Origin: Polyangiaceae bacterium
GTDB lineage: Bacteria; Myxococcota_A; Polyangia; Polyangiales; Polyangiaceae
Assembly: GCA_029261965.1 (NCBI GenBank)
Contig: JAJDAH010000477.1
Location: 1-64,000 of the forward strand
Direction: 5' to 3'
Length of the DNA stretch: 64,000 bases
The notes beneath the pieces are model-generated. The model worked only from the letters and a program-made list of their open reading frames with translations, was not told the DNA's origin and did not search any database. Made by a program: the position numbers and the translations under genes. Shown here piece by piece: positions 16,985-24,497 of this stretch; the first letter of the stretch is position 1, and each line of letters begins with the position of its first letter.

Positions 16985-17998
16985 GTGGCAGCGCGAGCAA
17001 GAGTGGCCGCTGAGTCGCCCTTCGCCCGCGCTCGCTCGAGACGCTCGGCCATCGTCACCGGCGCCGCGGGTTTTGTCGGCTCACACCTCGTCGATCGACT
17101 GCTCGCCGAGGGCTTCGACGTCGTTGGGACCGACAACCTGATGACCGGCGATCTCGCCAACCTCGAAGCGGCGGGGCGCGATCCTCATTTTCGCTTTCAC
17201 CGCCACGACGTACGTGAGCCCCTCGACCTGCCAGCCGACGTCGTCTTCAACTTCGCGTGTCCCGCATCGCCGGCGCACTACCAGCTAGATCCCCACGCCA
17301 CTCTCACGACCAGCGTGCTCGGCGCGCTTCGACTCGTCGAAATGGCGAGAAAGCGCGAATGCATGCTCGTACACGCTTCGACCTCAGAAGTGTACGGCGA
17401 CGCCGCGGTGCACCCTCAGACCGAGTCCTACTGGGGCAACGTCAATCCAACGGGAATGCGCGCTTGCTACGACGAGGGAAAGCGTTGCGCCGAGACCCTC
17501 TTGACGGACGCGAGACGGGTCTGGGGTATCGACGCCCGACTCGTGCGCATTTTCAATACTTACGGCCCGCGCATGGCGTTGAACGATGGACGGGTCGTCT
17601 CCAATTTCATCGTGCAGGCCCTCGAGGGCGAACCGTTGACCGTGTTCGGCGATGGTGCGCAAACGCGATCGTTCTGCTTCGTGGACGACCTCGTCGAAGG
17701 TATCTGGCGCCTCTTCCAACTCGAAGATGTCCCCGACCCAGTGAATCTCGGAAACCCGAGCGAGCTCAGCGTCGCCGAGCTTGCCCGCCGGGTGCTCGAG
17801 CTCACCGGCTCCTCCTCACGGATCGATCACCGCCCAATGCCGCCCGACGACCCGCGGAATCGACGACCGGATATCTCCCGAGTCCGGGCACTCTGTGACT
17901 TCGAGCCCCGGGTCGAGCTCACCGAGGGCCTGAAGCGAACAATCCAAGACATTCGAGCGCGGATGCCGCGCGGGACTGAGGTCCGCGCACGGCCCTGA
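16985..17998 (+). CDS. UDP-glucuronate decarboxylase-like (UXS family SDR)
   Basis: A 337-residue extended SDR. Features seen: NAD motif TGAAGFVGSHLVD (25-37), the UXS hallmark ACPASPAHYQ (91-100), STSEVYGD (132-139) and the catalytic Y162-x3-K166 (CYDEGKR), followed by RIFNTYGPRM. These are characteristic of UDP-glucuronate decarboxylase, which makes UDP-xylose for surface polysaccharides. A GTG start at 16985 gives a 20-residue basic leader; a start nearer residue 20 cannot be excluded. No glycosyltransferase lies beside it, so it probably serves a dispersed pathway. Confidence 0.92.
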   Translation: MAARARVAAESPFARARSRRSAIVTGAAGFVGSHLVDRLLAEGFDVVGTDNLMTGDLANLEAAGRDPHFRFHRHDVREPLDLPADVVFNFACPASPAHYQLDPHATLTTSVLGALRLVEMARKRECMLVHASTSEVYGDAAVHPQTESYWGNVNPTGMRACYDEGKRCAETLLTDARRVWGIDARLVRIFNTYGPRMALNDGRVVSNFIVQALEGEPLTVFGDGAQTRSFCFVDDLVEGIWRLFQLEDVPDPVNLGNPSELSVAELARRVLELTGSSSRIDHRPMPPDDPRNRRPDISRVRALCDFEPRVELTEGLKRTIQDIRARMPRGTEVRARP

Positions 17999-18156
17999 AA
18001 AAAACAAGGCGGTCAGACGGTGGCCAGATCGCCAAATTCGCTGCAAGTACAGGCGCTTGAGCCAGACCGCCGCGTGAGCGGCGAGGGCACGCCGCAGATT
18101 GACGTTAACGACATCGAGCGCTGCTTCGTCTTTGTCTGCGACCGCGAGAAACTCGG

Positions 18157-18702
18157 ATGTTGCCCGCCGACCCCCTTTCCGACGAACACGACGACATCTT
18201 GGTGCTCGTCGAGGCGGCGCGTCGGGGCGACAGCGAAGCGTTCGCGAGGCTCTACCGCGCGTTTGCACCGGCGGTGCACGCCGTCGTCCTCACGAAAGTA
18301 CCATCAGAACACGCGCCGGACCTGGTACACGACGCTTTCGAGAAGGCGTTCAAAGAACTCTGCAATCTGAAGGAACCGACAGCGTTTCCCAGTTGGTTGA
18401 ACACGATCGCGCGAAACCGAGCCATCGACTTCGTCCGACGCGAGCGTCCCGCGGAGCCGCTTCGCGAAGACCACCTCGTCGCGCCGTCGTCGTCACCGAC
18501 GATTGGCGCGGAGCTATTGAGCCTCGTGCGTTCGCTCCCCGAAACTTATTGCGAAACGCTCCTGATGCGTTTCGCCGAGGACATGACCGGGCCGGAGATC
18601 GCCGCGCGGACCGGCATGACCCCGGGCTCGGTTCGGGTGAACTTGAGTCGTGGAATGAAGCTGCTTCGCGCCAAGCTCGCGCTGAGAGGTCGTCATGTCT
18701 GA
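18157..18702 (+). CDS. ECF-type RNA polymerase sigma factor
   Basis: A 181-residue sigma factor with region 2 (FARLYRAFAPAVHAVVL, then PDLVHDAFEKAFKEL and PSWLNTIARNRAIDFVRRER, about residues 28-102) and region 4 (SLPETYCETLLMRFAEDMTGPEIAARTGMTPGSVRVNLSRG). No regulatory C-terminal extension is present. The next gene overlaps its last 8 bases and encodes a single-pass membrane protein, the arrangement of sigma/anti-sigma pairs, although that partner lacks an obvious zinc-finger anti-sigma domain. The 157 bases upstream hold no recognised gene. Confidence 0.93.
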   Translation: MLPADPLSDEHDDILVLVEAARRGDSEAFARLYRAFAPAVHAVVLTKVPSEHAPDLVHDAFEKAFKELCNLKEPTAFPSWLNTIARNRAIDFVRRERPAEPLREDHLVAPSSSPTIGAELLSLVRSLPETYCETLLMRFAEDMTGPEIAARTGMTPGSVRVNLSRGMKLLRAKLALRGRHV

Positions 18703-19546
18703 CGCCTACATGTGGGATCGCACGGGCATTCCGGACCTCGACGAGGTCCGACTCGAAGCCGAGCTCGGGCGCTTTGGCCTGCGGCACACGGATCACACTT
18801 TCTCCGGGAGAAATCTGCAACGACGTCAGGCGCGACGGCTGTTGGCCAGCGGCTGGCCACTCGCGCTGGCTGCCGCGATCGTGTTCGGCATCGGCGGCCT
18901 CGTGGCTGGGTTCTCGATGGCCGAAAGAGGTCGAACGCTCACCCCACAGCCCGAGGTCGTGGCGGCGCCTCCTGCGGTCGTGGGTTCCCGAGCAGCCGCG
19001 GGTTCCCCAACGGCTGTGGCACCCGGGGACGCCGGTACGCTGATCCGACCCGGCAGCGCGGTCATCGTGCCGACTCCGACTCCGACTCCGATTCCGGCTC
19101 CCACATCCGCGCCGGCCGTAAACCCGTACCTGCCGCCCTCGAAGCCGCGTTCGGCACCGCCAGCGCCGAAGCGGCCTTCGGGCATCATCGATCCTTGGAC
19201 CGGTCCTCCGCCCGGCAAGGCCAAGAGGGCTGGGCTGAGCTCTCGCGAAGTGCGGCAGGTGATTTCCCGACACACGGCGTCGGTCAAGCGCCGGTGCTGG
19301 GGCCCGAGCGACAGTTCTGGCGCAGGAACTGTGCGGGTCGTGGTCTCGCTCACGATCTCGCCGAACGGCGCGGTGGACAGAGTGACCGCGACCTCGACCG
19401 GAGACGACGCGATACGCGGGAAGGTCGCTCGATGTGTCGCCAGCCAAGTCGAGCGCTGGACCTTCCCCGAAGCGTCGAAGAAGACGACGGTCAACGTTCC
19501 CATCGTGTTCGCGCCCAAGAAACGGCTCATCGACCCGTTTCTCTGA
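18695..19546 (+). CDS. Membrane protein with AgmX/PglI-type C-terminal domain, partner of ECF sigma factor
   Basis: A 283-residue protein. An N-terminal cytoplasmic part of about 45 residues is followed by a membrane helix (ASGWPLALAAAIVFGIGGLVAGF, about 49-72), a Pro/Ala/Thr-rich linker (PTPTPTPIPAPTSAPA), the tag SGIIDPWTGPPP, and a C-terminal domain with REVRQVISRHTASVKRRCW and VERWTFPEA. That last domain matches the AgmX/PglI C-terminal (TonB-like energy-transducer) family of gliding myxobacteria. The 8-base overlap with the sigma factor suggests a membrane sensor or anti-sigma role (inference). Confidence 0.82.
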   Translation: MSDAYMWDRTGIPDLDEVRLEAELGRFGLRHTDHTFSGRNLQRRQARRLLASGWPLALAAAIVFGIGGLVAGFSMAERGRTLTPQPEVVAAPPAVVGSRAAAGSPTAVAPGDAGTLIRPGSAVIVPTPTPTPIPAPTSAPAVNPYLPPSKPRSAPPAPKRPSGIIDPWTGPPPGKAKRAGLSSREVRQVISRHTASVKRRCWGPSDSSGAGTVRVVVSLTISPNGAVDRVTATSTGDDAIRGKVARCVASQVERWTFPEASKKTTVNVPIVFAPKKRLIDPFL

Positions 19547-19629
19547 GTCGCTCTACCTCTTCGTTGTCCTTCTTCGAGGCGCCGTACTTCTTCGACGTGG
19601 TTAACTTTCCCTGGGCCGTCCTACGCGGG

Positions 19630-21063
19630 TCATTCGACGACGACCTCTTCGACGATCCGCGGCATCGGTCCCGATTCGTCGATCGACCAAATCTGGATCG
19701 GAGCCGTCACCTCCTCGGTGAGCGGGTCGAAGTCCAGCGCCCCCGACGCGCCCTCGATGTCGATACGCTGCCCCGCGCCGAACCGGTCGACGACATCGAG
19801 CCAACTGCTCGCCTTGACCTCGATGCGTTCGTCGCCGCCGGTCACACGCCGCAGGCCTCGGGCGATGCCCGAACTATCGACGCTAGACTCCTGAGCGTCC
19901 GCCCAGGCGGCACCATAAAACAGCAGCCATGCCGCGTCGTACGACTGGGCCGTGAAGGAGAACAGTCTCACGTCTTCTTCGTATTCGATTTGGTACGACG
20001 CGATGAAGTTGCCGTAGACGAAGTCTTCGGTCTGATCGAGCGGCGCGGGTCGGGACCCCCGGACTTGCGAAAAACGCGTCGGCGTCGCTCGGTCCAGCAG
20101 ATCTTGGTTCGCGGCACTGTCCGAGAGAAAAATGCCCTTGCTGTCGTAGCCCGGAATCGACGCCGCAGCGTTCATGAACGCGATGACATCCTGGGTCGCC
20201 GACGAGATGAACAGCACTTCGCTCGCCGGGCTGGTGCCAACCGCCGTGATGACCTCGGCTCGCTCACCATCTGTCGAGAAAGTCATGACCGACACCTGAC
20301 CCGAAAAGCTGTCCCGAAATGCTTCGGTGAGCCCGTCTCCGTAGGCGCCGACCTGGGCGATGACCGCGACGTCTGTGACGTTTCGATCGAAGAGATCGGC
20401 GGCGATCGCTCGGCCCTGAATCGAATCCGGCGGCGCCGTTCGCCATAGGCGCCCAGGCTCGGTGTCGCTGGCTTCGGGCTCGAGCGCCGTCAGCGCGGGA
20501 CTCGTCGCCGACGGGGAAATCAGCAAAGTCTCTCTAGGCTCGGTCGCTTCGAAAACTGCGATCACGTCTCCGGAACCCGGGGGGCCTAGAATCGCTGGAG
20601 CGCCGAGTTGATCGGTGAGGAACGCCGCAGCTTCGACCGCTGCTTCGGTCTGTGACAGGTCGTCCAAAGTGGCGTTCTCTTCGATCGTGCAAAAAACGAA
20701 GCCGAGTTGGCGACCACCGAGGCCGTCCGCTTCGTTGACCTGCACCGAAGCGAGTCTCGCGGAATCTTCCCGCGCACGATGGGTCGTGAGCGAGCGATCC
20801 ACGAGATTTCCGAACACTATGGTGTCGAGATGTCGCTCGGGCCGAGTCAACAAGTCTTCGGGGAATGTGCGTTCGCACCGGGGGGTCGGCGCCGCTGACG
20901 CGCAAAGACCGTCGCTCATGCAGACCGAGCCAACCCCGAACGCCGCTCGGCAGTCGGCGTTCGACGCGCAGTCGTCCTGTCCCACGCGACCCAAGGAGCA
21001 GCTGACGCTACCGAAAGAAACCAGCGGGAAGAGTCCCCACAGACACGCGCGGCGGGCAATCAA
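19630..21063 (-). CDS. LivJ-like periplasmic binding lipoprotein
   Basis: A 477-residue exported protein with a lipobox (FGSVSC, Cys22), then a Cys-containing spacer (CASNADCRAAFG, VCMSDGLCA), and a type 1 periplasmic-binding fold related to branched-chain amino-acid/receptor ligand-binding proteins. Recognisable parts are PAILGPPGSGDV, TLLISPSATSPAL, VAVIAQVGAYGDGL and SYDAAWLLFYGA. No ABC permease lies nearby; instead it ends an operon with a Ser/Thr kinase and a TPR protein, so a sensing rather than uptake role is possible. The start is TTG in a TTGA overlap with the TPR gene stop. Confidence 0.85.
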   Translation of the reverse strand: MIARRACLWGLFPLVSFGSVSCSLGRVGQDDCASNADCRAAFGVGSVCMSDGLCASAAPTPRCERTFPEDLLTRPERHLDTIVFGNLVDRSLTTHRAREDSARLASVQVNEADGLGGRQLGFVFCTIEENATLDDLSQTEAAVEAAAFLTDQLGAPAILGPPGSGDVIAVFEATEPRETLLISPSATSPALTALEPEASDTEPGRLWRTAPPDSIQGRAIAADLFDRNVTDVAVIAQVGAYGDGLTEAFRDSFSGQVSVMTFSTDGERAEVITAVGTSPASEVLFISSATQDVIAFMNAAASIPGYDSKGIFLSDSAANQDLLDRATPTRFSQVRGSRPAPLDQTEDFVYGNFIASYQIEYEEDVRLFSFTAQSYDAAWLLFYGAAWADAQESSVDSSGIARGLRRVTGGDERIEVKASSWLDVVDRFGAGQRIDIEGASGALDFDPLTEEVTAPIQIWSIDESGPMPRIVEEVVVE

Positions 21064-21926
21064 AAGTGCCCTCCCAACGTCATGCGCGCGCCGCCGGGTA
21101 ACGCGCTCGCACCGACCACGGCACGGCGCTTTTCGTCTCGCGACGACTTCACGACCAAGTACACGCCCACCGCCGCTGCGGCGACGCCCACTGCAAAGCT
21201 GACATCAGCGATGATCGAATTGCGCTGGTCGTCGTCGAGGTCGCCCCGGGCGCCGTCGGGACAACGGCGCGCCGAATCGACCTTGACGCACAAACTCTCG
21301 ACGGAATCCCGTGCTCGGAGTGCCTTGACACCAAACCCCGCGCCGAGCGCAAGTCCGAGCACACCAACACCGAGGAGGGAATACCCAGCGACTGGCGGAT
21401 TTTTTTCTGAGACGTTTGGAGCGGTGGATGGCGGCGTGGCAGCCGCAGCCTCGCCCGACTCCGGCCCAGGAGGCGTAGGCGCCGCGGTCGCCGCGCTCCG
21501 AGGCGGCGCGGCCCGCGCGGCGATCCGCGCTTCGAGCTGCTCGATTCGCTTCTGTACGACGAGCTTCTGTTCGCCGGTCGAGTGCGGCTCGAACCGTCGA
21601 AGCGCCGCCAAAGCTTCGTTCAGCCGACCGAGCCGCTCGAAGGCATTCGCGAGATTGAACTGGAGGGCGGGCCGACCGCTCAGCTCATAGGAACGAGAGA
21701 ACAGCTCGACCGCAGCCGCGTAGTCGCCCTCTGCGTATTTGGCGTCACCCGCGACGTACAGGCGCCGCGCTTCCACGTCCCGATCCGCCGAGGCCGCCGC
21801 TTCGTCAGCGGGTGGCTCGGCGGCAGGAGCACCGGCGTCCTCGGCGAGCACCGATGAGAGGCCTGTCGAGCAGAGCAGGAGAAAAACACCGACGCCGAGG
21901 AGTCGGGGACGCGCTATTGAGCCCAC
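21060..21926 (-). CDS. TPR protein with membrane anchor
   Basis: A 288-residue exported protein. The N-terminus has a signal sequence (LLGVGVFLLLCSTGLSSVLA). Residues about 50-120 form TPR helices (ARRLYVAGDAKYAEGDYAAAVELFSRSYELSG and FNLANAFERLGRLNEALAAL). An Ala/Pro linker follows, then two hydrophobic segments (YSLLGVGVLGLALGAGFGVKAL; IIADVSFAVGVAAAAVGVYLVV) around a short Cys-containing loop. This layout is common in myxobacterial kinase operons. It overlaps the kinase gene by 13 bases and the binding-protein gene by 4. It probably scaffolds envelope complexes; partner unknown. Confidence 0.85.
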   Translation of the reverse strand: MGSIARPRLLGVGVFLLLCSTGLSSVLAEDAGAPAAEPPADEAAASADRDVEARRLYVAGDAKYAEGDYAAAVELFSRSYELSGRPALQFNLANAFERLGRLNEALAALRRFEPHSTGEQKLVVQKRIEQLEARIAARAAPPRSAATAAPTPPGPESGEAAAATPPSTAPNVSEKNPPVAGYSLLGVGVLGLALGAGFGVKALRARDSVESLCVKVDSARRCPDGARGDLDDDQRNSIIADVSFAVGVAAAAVGVYLVVKSSRDEKRRAVVGASALPGGARMTLGGHF

Positions 21927-23485
21927 GGATCGATGTTATCCGTCGACGGCCGGGCGGGCGCAGGAGTTTCTTCCGAAGGCGCCGGCGGTGGCGTAGAACC
22001 CGCCCCTGGGCGAGCGGGCCGCGGCTCGACCGCCGATTCATCTGCTTTCACCGGCGGCCCCCCGCCCTCGTCGGGCTCCGGGACCTTGGCCGAGACTTCC
22101 GGGACTTCGAGCAGCGACACACGTTTGGGTGGCGGAGCATCGCGGAACGTCAGGATTTGGGTCTGGTAGCCCTCCCGAGACACGCGGAGCCGATGGATCT
22201 CGCCGTTCAACTCCAGGTCCCGCTCGAGTCGCCCAAGACCGACACGCCGCCCATCGAGCTCGATGACGGCGTCGCTCGGCACGACGGCGAGCACGACGGA
22301 GTAGCGACTGGGCTTGCTCGGGATCTCCGCCGCCGCCGACGCGGACCCGACGTCGTCCTCGGTCGAGTCCAGCTGTTTGGCCATGACGACCGCGCCCATG
22401 GCGAGCGCCACGGCGAGAACCGCTCGTAGCATCCACTTGCTGCGCGCGCTCGCCTGACTGCGGGCTCCGCCGAGGGTGTTGGCGCCGCGACCGAGGGTCG
22501 TCAGGTCGTCGCGATTGGTGCGCGCAATCGCTTGTCGTTCATGAACGGTCTCGTCCTCGGCGATGGATCGCGTGAGCGCGGCAATCGCCGGCTCGTACAG
22601 CGTGCGACCCCGGTCACTCGCGTAGGGCAACAATGCTTGCCCGAGCTCGCGCATCGTTGGGTACCGCGACCCGCGCTCGCGGTGCATCGCCTTCAGAATG
22701 ATGGCCTCGATCTCACTCGAGACCCCGGGCGCGCGAGACGAGGGTGGAGTGACGTCGCCGGTGGCGATCGAGTTCATCAACTCGAGGAACGGGACACCTT
22801 CGGATTCGTGGGGCCTGAGACCGGTCACGCCCTGATAGAGAATCGCGCCAACCGCGTATTGATCGGCTCGCTCGTCGACATACTTGGCGCCGCGCGCCTG
22901 CTCTGGCGCCATGTAGTGCGGCGTACCGAGCAGGGACGATGTCTGCGTCAGGTCTCCCTTGTCGTCGCCGTCCATGTTTTTCGAAATTCCGAAGTCGAGG
23001 ATTTTGGGGACGATTTGGTTCGACGACGTCTTCGACAAGAGGATGTTCCCGGGCTTGATGTCCCGGTGGATGATTCGGTTTTCGTGGGCGTGTCCGACAG
23101 CGGCGACGACCGGCAAAATCAAGTCGACCAGCCGCTCGGTTTCGAGTGGAGCCTCGCGCCTGAGCAGGTCAGAAAGGTCCTCGCCGTCGAGGAACTCCAT
23201 GACGAAGTAGGGGATGCCGTCGAGCTCGCCAACATCGGTGATGTCGACGATGTTGGGGTGGCTCAATTGCGAAGCCATCTCCCCTTCCCGGAGGAAGCGG
23301 GCGCGTTCGACCGGCTTGCGTGCGACGTCCCTGCGCAGCGCCTTCACCGCCACTCTCTTGTTGAGGCCCGTGTGCCGCGCCTCGTAGACCTCGCCCATGC
23401 CGCCGATACCGACACACCGCTCGATGACATAGGGACCCAGCTGCGATCCCGGCGGAAGATCCGCTTCCTCGACCTCGGTAGACAT
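21914..23485 (-). CDS. Ser/Thr protein kinase with PEGA domain
   Basis: A 523-residue Hanks-type kinase. The catalytic domain has GIGGMGEVYEARH, the VAVK lysine, HRDIKPGNILL, DFG and APEQARG, all intact, so it should be active. After a juxtamembrane region rich in Thr/Arg comes one membrane helix (WMLRAVLAVALAMGAVVMA), then an external PEGA domain (VPSDAVIELDGRRVGLG to VSREGYQTQI) and a Pro-rich tail ending in NIDPWAQ. Such kinases sense envelope signals. It starts an operon with a TPR protein and a binding lipoprotein. The ATG at 23485 is used; a frame upstream to 23707 is not kinase-like. Confidence 0.93.
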   Translation of the reverse strand: MSTEVEEADLPPGSQLGPYVIERCVGIGGMGEVYEARHTGLNKRVAVKALRRDVARKPVERARFLREGEMASQLSHPNIVDITDVGELDGIPYFVMEFLDGEDLSDLLRREAPLETERLVDLILPVVAAVGHAHENRIIHRDIKPGNILLSKTSSNQIVPKILDFGISKNMDGDDKGDLTQTSSLLGTPHYMAPEQARGAKYVDERADQYAVGAILYQGVTGLRPHESEGVPFLELMNSIATGDVTPPSSRAPGVSSEIEAIILKAMHRERGSRYPTMRELGQALLPYASDRGRTLYEPAIAALTRSIAEDETVHERQAIARTNRDDLTTLGRGANTLGGARSQASARSKWMLRAVLAVALAMGAVVMAKQLDSTEDDVGSASAAAEIPSKPSRYSVVLAVVPSDAVIELDGRRVGLGRLERDLELNGEIHRLRVSREGYQTQILTFRDAPPPKRVSLLEVPEVSAKVPEPDEGGGPPVKADESAVEPRPARPGAGSTPPPAPSEETPAPARPSTDNIDPWAQ

Positions 23486-23580
23486 GAGTCCGGTTACGCA
23501 CTTACTCGAACCGCCGCCCGCGCGCCACTTTGCCGGAAAAGGTGAGGCTTCTCGGGATGGCTCCGTGCGGCCCGTCCTGG

Positions 23581-24363
23581 TCAACGTGGTCCGACGAGCA
23601 AACTTTGAGCGGATCGACCGATCGGACCCGACTCGTCCCAAAGTCGAGTATCCGCGAGTCCAATCCCGGTCGCCTCGATCGTGCTCGTGGCATCCAGCGC
23701 AACCCACTCTCCGACGGGCAGGCGGTGCAGGTGCACCGACAAGTCGGGATTGATGAACAGGTAGTCTTTGGGATCGATGTGAAAGCTCACGCCATTGCCC
23801 GAGTCCGCGGCGATGAGCACGCGCTCGAGGGGCGAGGGCGTTTCATCCGCCAGCAGAGGCACGCGCATGCGCAGCCAAGCGAAGGACGGACCCTTTCCGA
23901 AGCCACCGCTGGCGAATCGGAGGTCGATCGCCGTGTGGTACCCGACAGGCCATCGAAAAAACGGAAACCTCGACTCTTCGCATTCATCGGGCTGACTCGA
24001 CGGGGCCGGGTGTCGTGGCAGAGACGGCAGCGAGACGGACTCCAATCGGATCAGCGAAGCGCGGGCGCGACAAACCAAAACCCCGTCGACGCTGAGCTCG
24101 GCGCAAAACCTGCGAGAGCTGCGCCCGCCACCTTCTTCGTCGACCCGAAGAGACAATGGCGCGATGGGCACGGGCTTGACGAACTCTACCGTGACGCGGG
24201 TGACGGCCATGTCCGGAGCGGACTTCGCGCCGGCGAGCCGAATCGCTCGGCCGAGAAGCGCCGCTGGCGGTCCTCCGTGCTGATGATCCGCGCTCCAGGG
24301 TCCGCGGGTGTGCTCGGTTGCCACGAAGCGGCCACGATCCTCGACGAAAAATGCCTCGGTCAC
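23581..24363 (-). CDS. TesB-like acyl-CoA thioesterase family protein
   Basis: A 260-residue double-hotdog protein. The opening VTEAFFVEDRGRFVATEHTRGPWSADHQHGGPPAALLGRA is typical of the TesB-like acyl-CoA thioesterase group (HGGPPAALL block). The second hotdog contains GNGVSFHIDPKDYLFINPDLSVHLHR and ends with a short strand LADTRLWDESG. It likely hydrolyses acyl-CoAs in the cytosol; chain preference is unknown. The frame extends to a TTG at 24426, but the family begins at the GTG at 24363. It is divergent from pheT and follows the kinase gene on the same strand after 95 bases. Confidence 0.82.
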   Translation of the reverse strand: MTEAFFVEDRGRFVATEHTRGPWSADHQHGGPPAALLGRAIRLAGAKSAPDMAVTRVTVEFVKPVPIAPLSLRVDEEGGGRSSRRFCAELSVDGVLVCRARASLIRLESVSLPSLPRHPAPSSQPDECEESRFPFFRWPVGYHTAIDLRFASGGFGKGPSFAWLRMRVPLLADETPSPLERVLIAADSGNGVSFHIDPKDYLFINPDLSVHLHRLPVGEWVALDATSTIEATGIGLADTRLWDESGPIGRSAQSLLVGPR

Positions 24364-24497
24364 GACGAAGGATGTGGGGTCGCAGCAGAGAACCGTCAAA
24401 CGCCGAAGCGCAGGACGGAGCTGCAATCGCGCCCAGAGTCCAGGTGCACCCTCTCGTGGGCCCTGCTAGAAGGAAGCCCCTTCGAGGACCGCCGAAC

